A stretch of 64,000 nucleotides of DNA from Acidimicrobiales bacterium (GCA_029242745.1 JAQWTI010000053.1:1-64000); one strand, 5' to 3'; positions 28,564 to 38,466 are shown, numbered from the stretch's first letter. Notes: generated by a model not told the origin, from the letters alone. Made by a program: numbers and translations.

Positions 28564-31500
28564 GGGGACTCTTCCGACTCGTCGGAGGTATGTGCGGCAA
28601 GGTGCTGCAGATGGAGCGCTACCGCTGGATCAGACGCTTTCCGTACGCATGCGGCATGCAGTCGTCTGGTATCGAGTCCGTCAGGCGAACAGTGCGGACA
28701 GGTAAACCCACCGACTCGGGTAGGAGTCGGTGGGTGGTTTGGGAACGCCCCTGCATCGATGCCTGCAACTATGCGCTCGAGCACGGTGGCGAATTCGTTG
28801 AGCACCTCAGGCGTGAGGTGGTAGCCGATTCGATGGTCCGCGCTACGTTCTGTGCCGATGAAGGCGAAGGCTGCTTCACCGGTTGGTCCGTGACCCAGGT
28901 TTGCCGCTGCTAGGCCGTAGATCGGCAACTGCAATCTGGTGCCGGCGGGAAACGGCGAGTCGTCACGGATGGCGCGGTAATGGTCTGGCTTGCCACTCTT
29001 CACGTCGATCACGTTTACCTGACCGTTATCGACCCGGTCGACCCGGTCGATAGCTCCTCGAAACCGAAGAACTCTTCCATCTGCAAGGACAACTGGAAGA
29101 GCAGTCGAGCCACCGAATTGATACTCGGCTGCTACCGGTGTGGAGTTCTGGCTTGCCCGGATCACAGAGTCCGTTACGAGGAAGGTCTGCAGGTCGGCAT
29201 CCAAACGGGAGCGGATCACAGGCCAGTACAGGGGGTGGGCGGCCTCACCTCGTGCCTCAGCACGAGCACATTCTTGAAGGAGAAGTTCTGACAGGTGACG
29301 GTGATCGTCTGCAGACCAGGGTTCGCCTGGCTTGGGCAGCGTGCCCTGCTCAAGGCCCTCAACGACTAGGCGCTCCAGGCACCGATGAATGATCGAACCT
29401 CGAACGAGCGCTGACAGGTGGAGGTCGGCGACTGGTTCCTCTTTGCCCTGGATCCCAAGGACGTACTCGGAGAAGTAGGCAAATGGGCACTCCACCCAGC
29501 GCTCCAAGCGGGTGGCAGAGATCTCGTCAGCATCCAGTTTGGGAATTGTGACGCCAACAAGGTTGCCGTCGAATCTGGTCAGATTTGTACTGAGGCGGGC
29601 TTGTATGCACTCGATTCCTCGACGGAAGGCGGGATCAGTTTGGCTCAGGGTTGCCTCTGTGACTCGTCCGTCAAGCAGGAGGCCGAGTTCGTACTCTTGA
29701 TCAGTGGCGGGTTCGTCGACCGTCAGGGCGTGTGCGAACGATGCTACGTGCTGGTACCACGGAGCAGTGGTCTGCGCTAGTTGACCGGGGTTGGGCCGCC
29801 AACCGGTGAACGCTTCGATCTCGGCTAGGAGCCACCTCGATGGTGGACGTGTGCCGGAGCGTCGAAGATCACCCCGGGGCTGGACCAGAACGACCTGTTG
29901 TGAGGCGGCACTGATTGCCGCGATGAAGCTCCGGTGCTGCCGAGTGGTGTGGTCACGGCGAACCGGTAGGCCAGTTTGAGCAGTAAGTCGAGTGATATCC
30001 GGCAGGAGGGCGTTATGGGCAGGTCGGGTGGGCATTACACCCTCGGAGAGGCCGAGCAGGATGACTACTTCCACGTCTAGGCCGGGTGACTGGTCGATGC
30101 CGACGACCTGCACCCCCTGGCCCGTCCGACCTTCACGGCCGAGAGGTCGCTGACATTCAGCGACAACGGCCCGACAGAACCCAGAGAAGGTGGCGGCGGG
30201 TTCCACTTCGTCGAGCAAAGCGAGCCGGTCCAGCAGCGATCGGGCTGCCTCTACGGCTAGCAACTCGTCAACGGGCCAGTCCTCTCGGACAGAGTCGCTT
30301 CCGAGATATCGGCCGAGGAGTCGCGCTGTATACCCACAGCGTGCAGCCCAAGATCGTGCGTCGGAGATACGCCGGAGGTCTTGATCAATGCAGGAGACGA
30401 AAGTCAGTAGCTGGCGACATAGGTCGGCATCTCGAACCAGACGGTCCATAAGCCACGTTCGTGCGTCTGCAGATTCTTCCTCAGTTCGTTGGGTTGAAAA
30501 TTCGGTCGCCAGTCGCTTGAGTCGCATTGTCCAGTCATCGAGACCACCGACTACCCCAGAGCGTCTGGCTAGGCGCGTCCAAGCGCTCTCAGGGACCCGG
30601 TGATTATTGGGGTCCCAAAGCGGCGCAGTCGCAAAAAGTGCTTCGAGATCGATCCTTCGCAGTTCGTTGGAAGATAGGGCCAAGGCGCCGATTAGGAACC
30701 GACCGACTGTGGTCTCGTCGAGGCGCCGAACCGAGGAGCCGTTGAACTCGATTCCCGAGGCGCGAAGTCGCTCGTGGAGTAAACGTACGTAGTCGCTACT
30801 GGGTGGGTGGACTACGGCAATCTGGGCGAGTGGAGTACCGGTTCGTGCAGCTGCGAGGATCTGTCGTACCGCTACTCGAGCCTCTTCTTCCTGATCCGGT
30901 ACCGAGATGACCAATTTGTCGACCGGTGGCAGAGTGGCTGGTGATTCAGGGACGCTTAGCCCGAGCATGGCTGCTAGTTTTTCGGCCTCAGGGTCAGGGT
31001 GGCCGGTGACGTGGCCGCTGATGATGGTCGTGGGACCGGCTTCACCGATAGCCGTAAGGAGGCGAGACTCTGATGCTGTGAGGCCACCGGGAAGGTGAAC
31101 CACGAGTGGGGGGAGAGAGACTGAGCCCGCATGAATCCGTTGGGTGGCGAGGTCTGAGCGCTCGCGTTCGTCGTGGAAGTCTGGGGCTAACTGGTTGACG
31201 AGAGTTTGGTGGACGAGTGCAAGTCCGGCGGAGAGGCCACCGAGGCGGGTAAGACGGTCGACACCTTCGGCGTTGACCTCGCGCAACTCCCGATGTGCGG
31301 CGACCAGTGCACGCTCAAGAGATGGGTGGTCGGAGACGGGGCCGAAGACTCCTGGATCGCCTGCAAGGATGCGTCTGACGGAAGCGAGAACTACGGCATC
31401 GGTCACCGGCCGGCGGCCCTCAAGTTCGACGGTACCGGTGGTGAGGTCGCGGGAGAGGTCCAAGAGTGTTCCCACCTTGATCGCAGTTATGCCGGCGAGA

Positions 31501-31682
31501 GTTGATTCGATGATTGACTGTCTGGCCAATAGCCGTCTGAGGCGAATTCCCTGAGCGTGGTCGGTCACGACGATCGTGACAGGTGCTAACGGGTCACCGT
31601 CTTTGAATGTGGCGACTGCCTCCGCGAGCGCGACTGTCGCTGCCCTTCCGTAATTGGTCCGGATAATCTTAGCGTTGGTCAT
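28560..31682 (-). CDS. addB: AddB-like subunit with iron-sulfur nuclease domain
   Basis: A 1040-residue partner of AddA. The N-terminal helicase-like fold lacks a clear Walker A, as in AddB, while the C-terminal third carries a nuclease: RLERWVECPFAYF, the PD-(D/E)xK strand VIDVKSGK, and a terminal FTCPHCSPDG...HAAC cluster. Together the Cys of ECPF and the three terminal Cys match the 4Fe-4S staple of AddB. It starts with ATG at 31682, divergent from the acyl-CoA synthetase across 116 bp, and is coupled to addA. Mycobacteria use AdnAB instead, so this is a lineage difference. Confidence 0.87.
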   Translation of the reverse strand: MTNAKIIRTNYGRAATVALAEAVATFKDGDPLAPVTIVVTDHAQGIRLRRLLARQSIIESTLAGITAIKVGTLLDLSRDLTTGTVELEGRRPVTDAVVLASVRRILAGDPGVFGPVSDHPSLERALVAAHRELREVNAEGVDRLTRLGGLSAGLALVHQTLVNQLAPDFHDERERSDLATQRIHAGSVSLPPLVVHLPGGLTASESRLLTAIGEAGPTTIISGHVTGHPDPEAEKLAAMLGLSVPESPATLPPVDKLVISVPDQEEEARVAVRQILAAARTGTPLAQIAVVHPPSSDYVRLLHERLRASGIEFNGSSVRRLDETTVGRFLIGALALSSNELRRIDLEALFATAPLWDPNNHRVPESAWTRLARRSGVVGGLDDWTMRLKRLATEFSTQRTEEESADARTWLMDRLVRDADLCRQLLTFVSCIDQDLRRISDARSWAARCGYTARLLGRYLGSDSVREDWPVDELLAVEAARSLLDRLALLDEVEPAATFSGFCRAVVAECQRPLGREGRTGQGVQVVGIDQSPGLDVEVVILLGLSEGVMPTRPAHNALLPDITRLTAQTGLPVRRDHTTRQHRSFIAAISAASQQVVLVQPRGDLRRSGTRPPSRWLLAEIEAFTGWRPNPGQLAQTTAPWYQHVASFAHALTVDEPATDQEYELGLLLDGRVTEATLSQTDPAFRRGIECIQARLSTNLTRFDGNLVGVTIPKLDADEISATRLERWVECPFAYFSEYVLGIQGKEEPVADLHLSALVRGSIIHRCLERLVVEGLEQGTLPKPGEPWSADDHRHLSELLLQECARAEARGEAAHPLYWPVIRSRLDADLQTFLVTDSVIRASQNSTPVAAEYQFGGSTALPVVLADGRVLRFRGAIDRVDRVDNGQVNVIDVKSGKPDHYRAIRDDSPFPAGTRLQLPIYGLAAANLGHGPTGEAAFAFIGTERSADHRIGYHLTPEVLNEFATVLERIVAGIDAGAFPNHPPTPTRVGGFTCPHCSPDGLDTRRLHAACVRKASDPAVALHLQHLAAHTSDESEESP

Positions 31683-31798
31683 CTGGACTGAAAGTTAGGC
31701 GGAGTCGGTGACAGTGCGCTGAAATTAGGTGTTAAGTCCGATAGTGAGCGTCCGCCCGCTTTCGGTGTAACCGAGTTGGGCCAGTAGGTTCTGCCGTC

Positions 31799-33358
31799 AT
31801 GGCTGACGAGACCGCCCTGCAGTACCCGGGCCGTTGGGCGGCCGAGGCTGCCGATCGCGCAGCCATAATTATGGCCGAATCCGGCAAGTCCATGACGTTT
31901 GCCGAACTGGATGCTGAAGCCAACCGCATTTCCCGGGTCTTTCACGGTCTTGGTATTGGGTCAGGGGACCACGTGGCTTTCTGCCTTGAGAACCGCATTG
32001 AGTTCTTGGCTCTGGCTTGGGGTGCCCTCTACGCCGGCTGCTACTACACGGCTATTTCGTCTCGACTAACCGCTGACGAGATTGCCTACATCGTCGACGA
32101 TTGCGGCGCCCGGGCGTTCGTAATGTCGCCGCACAAGGCCGAAGATGCCGCCAAGATTGTTGCGGCTACGCCAAAGGTCGAGGCCCGCTTCTCTCTCGAT
32201 ACTGCAATAAAGGACCACACTTCCTTCGAGGATGCCGTGGCCGCCCAGCCGGCTGAGCCGTTGCTCGACCGGACCGAGGGTCAAGACATGCTCTACTCAT
32301 CGGGTACAACCGGCCGACCCAAGGGTGTCAAGTCGCCACTTAGTCAAGCACCGCTTGGCCGGGCCAACTCAATCTCGATGATGGCTGAGGCTCTGTTTGG
32401 TGCGACGCCGGGGTCGGTGTACCTCTCGCCAGCACCGCTGTATCACGCCGCCCCCTTGCGCTTCTGCCTTGGTGCCCATCGATTGGGTTGCACGGTCGTG
32501 ATTATGGAGCGGTTTGACGCAGAGGGTGCACTGGCCGCTATCTCTAAGCACGGTGTCACTTGGAGCCAGTGGGTGCCAACCATGTTTGTCCGCATGCTCA
32601 AGTTGCCTAGAGAAATTCGGACTTCATATGACGTGTCGACGCTGGTTTCTGCAATTCATGCTGCAGCACCATGTCCGGTGGACGTCAAACACCGGATGAT
32701 TGAGTGGTGGGGACCTGTGCTGCATGAGTACTACGCCGGTACTGAGGGCAACGGCCTTACCTACACGGACTCGTTGGATTGGTTGGCTCACCCCGGCACA
32801 GTTGGAAAAGCATTGCTAGGGGAGGTCCTGATTCTGGACGACAATGGCAATGAGGTGGCGGTGGGTGTAGAGGGTGGTGTCTACTTTCGCGGCAACTCCG
32901 ACTTCGAGTACCACAACGACCCGGAAAAGACGGCTGACGCAAAAGTCCGGCCGGATACCAGCACGCTTGGGGATGTGGGCCGAATCGACGAGGACGGCTT
33001 CCTTTACCTGACTGACCGCAAGGCGTACATGATTATCTCGGGTGGGGTGAATGTTTATCCGCAGGAGGCTGAGAACGTCCTGACCATGCATCCGGCGGTG
33101 TTCGACGTAGCTGTCATTGGGGTACCCAACGACGACTTCGGTGAAGAGGTTAAGGCGATAGTCCAGCCGGTTGATCCGTCGGCCGCAGGCCCAGAACTTG
33201 CGGCTGAATTAGTGGCATTTTGCCGCTCACAACTAGCCGACGTGAAGTGTCCACGTAGTGTCGACTTCCGTGATGACTTACCTCGCCACCCCACAGGAAA
33301 GTTGTATAAGCGTCTTCTCAAGGATGAGTACTGGAAAGGTCGTCAGGCTCGCATTTAG
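31799..33358 (+). CDS. Acyl-CoA synthetase (FadD4-like)
   Basis: A 519-residue ANL-superfamily ligase. YSSGTTGRPKGV is the adenylate loop, EYYAGTEGNG the A5-type block, and RKAYMIISGGVNVYPQE with the late PTGKLYKRLL block completes the family pattern. Its active-site region (HAAPLRF) differs from the ligase at 20313, so the two probably accept different acids. It stands alone on the plus strand between divergent addB and convergent ino1. Substrate is not predictable; actinobacterial relatives act on fatty or sterol-derived acids. Confidence 0.87.
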   Translation: MADETALQYPGRWAAEAADRAAIIMAESGKSMTFAELDAEANRISRVFHGLGIGSGDHVAFCLENRIEFLALAWGALYAGCYYTAISSRLTADEIAYIVDDCGARAFVMSPHKAEDAAKIVAATPKVEARFSLDTAIKDHTSFEDAVAAQPAEPLLDRTEGQDMLYSSGTTGRPKGVKSPLSQAPLGRANSISMMAEALFGATPGSVYLSPAPLYHAAPLRFCLGAHRLGCTVVIMERFDAEGALAAISKHGVTWSQWVPTMFVRMLKLPREIRTSYDVSTLVSAIHAAAPCPVDVKHRMIEWWGPVLHEYYAGTEGNGLTYTDSLDWLAHPGTVGKALLGEVLILDDNGNEVAVGVEGGVYFRGNSDFEYHNDPEKTADAKVRPDTSTLGDVGRIDEDGFLYLTDRKAYMIISGGVNVYPQEAENVLTMHPAVFDVAVIGVPNDDFGEEVKAIVQPVDPSAAGPELAAELVAFCRSQLADVKCPRSVDFRDDLPRHPTGKLYKRLLKDEYWKGRQARI

Positions 33359-33489
33359 AGCCAGACGACAGTGGGCAGACTAGGTGGCCACTGACTACCA
33401 GGTCCAGAGATTCGCTGGGGACGGAGGCTGGCCTTGCTAAGGGAGGTCTGTTCAGTGGCAGCCGTTACTCGTAGTTGTGGTGTCGGGAT

Positions 33490-34806
33490 CTATCCAGCTT
33501 CTGAGTGGGTGACAGGTTCTTCGCCCATCCATTCTCGAAGGGTGTTTTTCAACTTGGTTTGCTGGATAAATAGGTCGTGTTCGGGACCAGCCTCGGTGGC
33601 GGCCTGCGGGGCTTTCAGGTAGAAGGACAGCCACTCTTGGACGCCTGATTGCCCGGCACGATGGGCGAGATCCAAGAAGAGTGCCAGATCCAGCACGATA
33701 GGTGCGGCCAGGATCGAATCGCGACAGAGAAAGTCAACTTTGATTTGCATTGGATAGCCAAGCCACCCAAAAATGTCAATGGCGTCCCAACCCTCTTTGT
33801 TGTCCCCCCGTGGTGGGTAGTAGTTAATGCGCACAACATGGTCGATGTTGCCGTACAAATCGGGGTATGACTCGGGTTGCAAGATGGTGTCGAGTACTCC
33901 AAGTTTCGAGACTTCTTTGGTCTTGAAGTTTTCCGGATCATCGAGGACCTCGCCGTCTCGGTTGCCCAGAATGTTCGTCGAGTACCAGCCGCGCAGGCCA
34001 AGCATTCGGGCCTTAAGGCCCGGGGCCAAAAGTGTCTTCATTAGAGTCTGGCCAGTTTTGAAGTCCTTGCCAGCGATTGGCACTCCACGACGGGAAGCCA
34101 ATTCGATCATGCAGGGCAGGTCGACGCTCAAGTTGGGCGCCCCGTTGGCAAATGGCACATCGCTCATCAGTGCTGCATACACGTAGATCTGGCTTGGAGA
34201 AATATTCTCGTCGTTGGCACGGAGGCCAGCTTCGAAAGCCTCTACGGTGTCATGAACGTCACTGGGTTCTTGGTAGGCCTCTGTTGAACCACACCAGACC
34301 ATGACAAGTCGGTCGCACTCGTTCTCAATTCGGAATCGCTCGATGTCATCGATGAGAGCTTGGGCTTGGTCCGTTTTCGAGGTCATGGGCTTGACTCGGG
34401 CGCCGTCGAGCTTCTTCACCCAGCGCTGGTCGAAGACGGCGTCCATGGCCGCGATGCCCTCTAGTTCGGCAGACATGGGGGCTAGATCTTTATCCTCAAG
34501 AACACCACAAGTACGAGCAGCCTCAAGGACATTGGACGAAATGGGATCCCAGCCACCGAAGACCAGATCGTTGAGCTCTGCTAGAGGAACGAACTCGCGG
34601 ATAAGGGGATTGCGTTCTGCAGAGCGGCTACCTAGCCGGATGTGAGCCATCTGGCTGACTGAACCAATGGGGGCGGCCAGACCCTTGCGGGCGGCAATTA
34701 CGCCAGCGATAAAGGTGGAGGCCACGGCCCCCATTCCGGGAGTCAATACCCCGAGGCGGCCGGTAGCAGGGGCAATTTCAAGAGGTTTACTCATACAGAT
34801 AAGCAT
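33490..34806 (-). CDS. ino1: Myo-inositol-1-phosphate synthase
   Basis: A 438-residue NAD-dependent enzyme that converts glucose 6-phosphate to inositol 1-phosphate, the precursor of mycothiol and phosphatidylinositol. The N-terminal Rossmann segment is GVLTPGMGAVAST; SVDLPCMIELA, PIAGKDFKTGQT and GWYSTNILGNRDG are the highly conserved catalytic blocks with the active Lys residues. ATG at 34806 has AGG five bases upstream; an ATG at 34794 is also possible. It is read divergently from a LysR-type regulator with only 69 bp between them. The Rv2466c-like protein in the window fits with a mycothiol-making cell. Confidence 0.95.
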   Translation of the reverse strand: MLICMSKPLEIAPATGRLGVLTPGMGAVASTFIAGVIAARKGLAAPIGSVSQMAHIRLGSRSAERNPLIREFVPLAELNDLVFGGWDPISSNVLEAARTCGVLEDKDLAPMSAELEGIAAMDAVFDQRWVKKLDGARVKPMTSKTDQAQALIDDIERFRIENECDRLVMVWCGSTEAYQEPSDVHDTVEAFEAGLRANDENISPSQIYVYAALMSDVPFANGAPNLSVDLPCMIELASRRGVPIAGKDFKTGQTLMKTLLAPGLKARMLGLRGWYSTNILGNRDGEVLDDPENFKTKEVSKLGVLDTILQPESYPDLYGNIDHVVRINYYPPRGDNKEGWDAIDIFGWLGYPMQIKVDFLCRDSILAAPIVLDLALFLDLAHRAGQSGVQEWLSFYLKAPQAATEAGPEHDLFIQQTKLKNTLREWMGEEPVTHSEAG

Positions 34807-34831
34807 AAGAACCTATATATTAATATCCACT

Positions 34832-34854
34832 ATACTTAAGATTAACTAAAGTAT
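34832..34854. promoter_or_regulatory. LysR-type operator (ATACTT-N11-AAGTAT)
   Basis: A perfect 6+6 inverted repeat with an 11-base spacer, so that its inner bases make the T-N11-A signature of LysR-type regulators. It lies between ino1 and the divergent lysR gene, 22 bases before the regulator ATG and 26 from the ino1 ATG. It overlaps a likely ino1 -10 element TATAGT (34834-34829, minus strand). A second perfect palindrome, ATATTAATAT, lies at 34817-34826. Confidence 0.65.
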
Positions 34855-34875
34855 TAGATAGGAAGTCCAACCCAA

Positions 34876-35751
34876 ATGGCCCAACCAAATCTGCCAAATC
34901 TGACTGTGCAACAATTGGAGTACTTGGTGGCGGCTGCCGAGGGCCCCACTCGTGCTGTGGCTGCTGCCTCGCTCGGCGTTACAGCTTCGGCGCTGAGTCA
35001 GGGTTTAGCCGAACTGGAGCGTCGCGTCGGCGTCCGCATTTTTGAGCGCCAGGGTCGCCAAACCCGGCTACGGCCCCAAGCCAACGAAGTCCTGACCCAT
35101 GCTCGTCGCGTGGTAGCCGAGACTCGTGATTTGGCAAGATGGGCTGGGATGCAGCGCACCGGTCAGGCTGGCATGGTCCGCTTGGGGACCATCGACGCTG
35201 TGGCCGTTAATCACCGGGCGGAGGCCATTCGCCGACACCGGCGAGCCACTCCGGGCCTAGATCTGCGGCTTACTGTGGCCCCTTCGGGGGCGTTGCTGGA
35301 CTCCTTGTTGGTTGGCGACTTGGACCTTGTGGTGTGCGTTGAACCGACTGGGCTAGTTGACGGTTTGGTGATCTCGCCCTGCTTGGAGGAGTTGCTGTAC
35401 GCCTATGCCCCCAGCGATGTGCACGTTGGGGCCCCTACGGAGTGGGGTCCGTGGGTCACCTACCCAGAGGGGTCCCACACCAGAAAGGTGATCGCTGCAG
35501 GTCTTTCGGTTCTTGGGGCGCCGTTTGCGGTGATAGCGGAATCCAATCAGCCAGAGGTTCTGCGGGAGATGGTTCGGCTTGGTATGGGCTGGGCAGTGCT
35601 TCCTGCTGCAGGTGCTGAGGCAGGGGCTGAACCGCTGACCCGGGCGCGCAGCCGACCGGTCGGTGTCCGCCGTCTGGTGGTGGCTCGCAGGGCTGATGTG
35701 GTCACCGATGTGGCAGTGGACAATCTGGCTTCGGTGCTCCTGAGGGGGTGA
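34876..35751 (+). CDS. LysR-type transcriptional regulator
   Basis: A 291-residue LTTR. The N-terminal winged helix-turn-helix spans about residues 10-70 (LTVQQLEYLVAAAE, AAASLGVTASALSQ, LERRVGVRIFER) and a linker helix follows; the periplasmic-binding-like effector domain spans about 95-290. Effector residues are not recognisable. It is divergent from ino1 with an operator between them, which predicts control of ino1 and of itself. Known actinobacterial ino1 regulation (IpsA in Corynebacterium) uses a LacI-type protein, so this arrangement is different. Upstream GGAAG gives a usable ribosome-binding site. Confidence 0.9.
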   Translation: MAQPNLPNLTVQQLEYLVAAAEGPTRAVAAASLGVTASALSQGLAELERRVGVRIFERQGRQTRLRPQANEVLTHARRVVAETRDLARWAGMQRTGQAGMVRLGTIDAVAVNHRAEAIRRHRRATPGLDLRLTVAPSGALLDSLLVGDLDLVVCVEPTGLVDGLVISPCLEELLYAYAPSDVHVGAPTEWGPWVTYPEGSHTRKVIAAGLSVLGAPFAVIAESNQPEVLREMVRLGMGWAVLPAAGAEAGAEPLTRARSRPVGVRRLVVARRADVVTDVAVDNLASVLLRG

Positions 35752-35796
35752 GACGATTGTCTGGAACAAATGGGCAGATCGCTATCGCAACCGACT

Positions 35797-35832
35797 ACCC
35801 TTCGCCGCCACCGGACCCATGGCGGTAGGGGT
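35797..35832 (+). promoter_or_regulatory. Stem-loop in the glyA leader
   Basis: A 6-bp perfect stem CCGCCA/TGGCGG (35805-35810 with 35820-35825) with a 9-base loop is extended by ACCC/GGGT (35797-35800 with 35829-35832) across an internal loop. It begins 46 bp after the lysR stop and ends about 70 nt before glyA. No U-run follows, so an intrinsic terminator is unlikely; a leader structure or rho-dependent end is possible. It is not a recognisable glycine or folate riboswitch. Confidence 0.4.
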
Positions 35833-35903
35833 TGTGGCTGACCGGTGTTGATAACACGTATATTCGCGAGAGGGTTTCTCCCTTCGATCCACAGGTGGTG
35901 TCT

Positions 35904-37145
35904 ATGCCTTGGCCAATGTCCCGTGACAACGAACTCTTCGGCTATATCGATCAAGAGGTGGAGCGGCAAAACACCACATTGCAACTGATCGCCTCTGAGA
36001 ACTTCGCTTCCCCAGCCGTACTGGAGGCCAGTGGTTCGGTCCTTACCAATAAGTATTCTGAGGGCTATCCAGGTAAGCGGTACTACGGTGGAAACGTCTA
36101 CGTAGACGAGGTTGAGGAACTTGCGCGCGAGCGGGTCAAGGCTCTTTTCGGTGCTGATCACGCGAATGTCCAGCCACACTCGGGCGCTAATGCCAACATG
36201 TCGGTCTATCAGGCCCTCCTCGAGCCTGGCGACACAGTCCTCGGCCTAAGCCTTGATCACGGAGGCCACCTCACTCATGGCTCTCCAGTCAACGCAAGTG
36301 GAAAACTTTACAATTTCTTGTCATATGGCTTGAGGGGCAGCGAAGAGCGCATCGATATGGAGCAACTCCGGGATCAAGCCCTTTCAGAGCGCCCCAAGTT
36401 GATTGTGGCTGGGGCGACTGCTTATCCACGGATTATTGAGCCAGCTCCCTTGCGTGAAATCGCTGATGAGGCGGGCGCGCTATTGATGTTTGATGCAGCT
36501 CACATCGCCGGGCTTATTGCCGGTGGCGTACATCCCAACCCGGTGCCCTACTGCGACATTGTCACTTTCACCACCCATAAGACCTTGCGTGGACCACGAG
36601 GTGGCTGCATTCTGACCAGTGCGGAGCATGCGGCGGCCATTGATAAATCAGTTTTTCCAGGTTCGCAGGGCGGCCCACTGGAGCACCACATCGCCGCTAA
36701 GGCGGTGGCATTCCGTGAGGCTGCTGAGCCGTCATTCGCCGACTACGCCCGTCAGATCGTGGCTAATGCTTCGGCTCTTGCTACCGCCCTCGTTGGTCAT
36801 GGCTTCCGGCTGGTCACCGGCGGGACCGATAACCATCTAATGATCGTTGACCTACGCACATTCGATGCCGAGGTCACTGGTGCTGTGGCTCAGAACACCT
36901 TGGACCGGGCCGGCATCGTCCTGAATAAGAACACTGTGCCCGACGATCACCGGTCGCCATTTGTAACAAGTGGAGTACGTATTGGAACCCCGTCGACCAC
37001 CACCCAGGGAATGGGTAAACAGGAGATGACTCAGATAGCGGCACTGATTGTGAGAGCTCTTCGAGGTCGAGACGATGACGAAGAACTCATCGCTGTGCGG
37101 GCTGAGGTCAATGCCCTGTGTGCCCGTTTCCCCGTTTATACCTGA
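35904..37145 (+). CDS. glyA: Serine hydroxymethyltransferase
   Basis: A 413-residue PLP enzyme that interconverts serine and glycine with tetrahydrofolate, supplying one-carbon units. [42 protein letters not shown] and the PLP-Lys motif [11 protein letters not shown] (K226) are typical. The frame is open from 35832, but the family N-terminus begins at [18 protein letters not shown] five to ten bases before 35904 supports that ATG. It lies downstream of the lysR gene with a stem-loop in the gap, and 57 bp ahead of wecA. Confidence 0.95.
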   Translation: MPWPMSRDNELFGYIDQEVERQNTTLQLIASENFASPAVLEASGSVLTNKYSEGYPGKRYYGGNVYVDEVEELARERVKALFGADHANVQPHSGANANMSVYQALLEPGDTVLGLSLDHGGHLTHGSPVNASGKLYNFLSYGLRGSEERIDMEQLRDQALSERPKLIVAGATAYPRIIEPAPLREIADEAGALLMFDAAHIAGLIAGGVHPNPVPYCDIVTFTTHKTLRGPRGGCILTSAEHAAAIDKSVFPGSQGGPLEHHIAAKAVAFREAAEPSFADYARQIVANASALATALVGHGFRLVTGGTDNHLMIVDLRTFDAEVTGAVAQNTLDRAGIVLNKNTVPDDHRSPFVTSGVRIGTPSTTTQGMGKQEMTQIAALIVRALRGRDDDEELIAVRAEVNALCARFPVYT

Positions 37146-37202
37146 GCCGGTCGGGACACCTACGGAGCCACTTGAGAACCACCGGACAGAGACTCTGAGT
37201 TC

Positions 37203-38363
37203 GTGCCGGGCATATTTCCTCACCTGATTGTCGGTGTTGTGGCTGCTTTAGCCACCGCGCTGATTACACCGATTGTCCGCCGGTTCGCCGTTGGATCCGG
37301 CTTGGTGGTGGCCCCTGATGAACGCAATGTTCACACGGCGCCTACCCCCTCGCTTGGAGGCACGGCCATGCTTGTGGGCCTTTTGGCTGGCGTTTCAGCG
37401 GCCTGGATGATTGGCGATTTCTCTGAGGTGTTCGCCGCCCCGACTGAAATACTCGGTGTGGTCTCAGCTGCGGTGGTCATCTGTGCAGTGGGTGTGATCG
37501 ACGACATTCACCCCGTGTCGGCTCCAGCCAAGGTGGCGGGGATGGTGCTTGCCGGCAGCGTTCTTTCGCTGACCGGTGTGGCGCTGGTGGTTTTGCGTAT
37601 CCCGTTCCTAGACATGGTCCTACTGTCGCCGGACCTGTCAGCCCTGTTGACCGTTGTGTGGGTGGTGCTGCTGGCAAACGCCCTGAACCTGATTGATGGG
37701 CTGGACGGGCTAGCAGCGGGCATAGTGGCCATCGCTGCTGCCACTTTCTTCTTGTACGCCCTTCGTCTCGGAGACGAAGGTCTGGTCTTTGAGGGAAACC
37801 CGGGTTCAGTGCTCGCCATCATCGTGGTGGGAATCTGTATTGGGTTTCTGCCCTACAACGTGTATCCAGCCCGCATATTTATGGGTGACGGTGGAGCTTT
37901 GCTCTTGGGTTTGCTAATGGCGGCGTCCACCGTGTCGGTGGGTGGACGAACTGAGGCAGCGTTCAGTGGCCAGTCTTTCTTTTTCTTTGCCCCGGTTTTG
38001 ATCCCAGTAGTGATCCTCGGGGTTCCGCTGTTTGACCTTGTCTTTGCCGTAGTGCGTCGAGCCGCTACACCCGGACTCCGGGTCACGGCCGCCGACAAGG
38101 ATCATTTGCACCACCGCCTACTCCGGCTCGGCCATGGGCACCGGCGGGCTGTGGTAATCCTCTGGGGGTGGAGTGCGCTGCTCTCGGGTTTCGTGCTGTG
38201 GCCAACCTATTCAGGAAACGGTGATGCGGTCGTTCCGATGGGGATTGGTGCCATTGGCCTGCTGCTTTTCACTGTTTTGCATCCCCGACTTCGTTCATCG
38301 GGAGACTCGTTTTCTGTTGATCTGACAACGGAACAGTCGATAGACCGCGAACAACAGGTGTGA
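37203..38363 (+). CDS. wecA: Undecaprenyl/decaprenyl-phosphate GlcNAc-1-phosphate transferase (WecA/MraY family)
   Basis: A 386-residue polytopic membrane enzyme with about 11 TM segments that transfers GlcNAc-1-phosphate to a polyprenyl phosphate, the first step of arabinogalactan linker or other envelope glycan synthesis. DERNVHTAPTPSLGG, DDIHPV, the catalytic NALNLIDGLDGLAAG, FMGDGGALLLG and the HLHHRLL loop are all present. The last two favour WecA over MraY. It starts with GTG at 37203. Placement just ahead of the atp operon matches Mycobacterium (Rv1302), supporting the identity. Confidence 0.9.
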   Translation: MPGIFPHLIVGVVAALATALITPIVRRFAVGSGLVVAPDERNVHTAPTPSLGGTAMLVGLLAGVSAAWMIGDFSEVFAAPTEILGVVSAAVVICAVGVIDDIHPVSAPAKVAGMVLAGSVLSLTGVALVVLRIPFLDMVLLSPDLSALLTVVWVVLLANALNLIDGLDGLAAGIVAIAAATFFLYALRLGDEGLVFEGNPGSVLAIIVVGICIGFLPYNVYPARIFMGDGGALLLGLLMAASTVSVGGRTEAAFSGQSFFFFAPVLIPVVILGVPLFDLVFAVVRRAATPGLRVTAADKDHLHHRLLRLGHGHRRAVVILWGWSALLSGFVLWPTYSGNGDAVVPMGIGAIGLLLFTVLHPRLRSSGDSFSVDLTTEQSIDREQQV

Positions 38364-38386
38364 CGGATTCATCGTGCCCTTGTGGG

Positions 38387-38415
38387 TTGTCCGGAAGGAA
38401 CTTGGTGATTAGATT
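38387..38415 (+). promoter_or_regulatory. Putative promoter of the atp operon
   Basis: TTGTCC (38387-38392) and TAGATT (38410-38415) are separated by exactly 17 bases; each matches four of six consensus positions. It lies in the 162-bp gap after wecA, about 110 bp upstream of the first atp gene. Spacing is ideal but the hexamers are imperfect, so this is a prediction only. Confidence 0.4.
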
Positions 38416-38466
38416 CACAAGCGTGTCCGGTGACTGCGGTTTCCGGGCCAACTCGTACGACGACTT

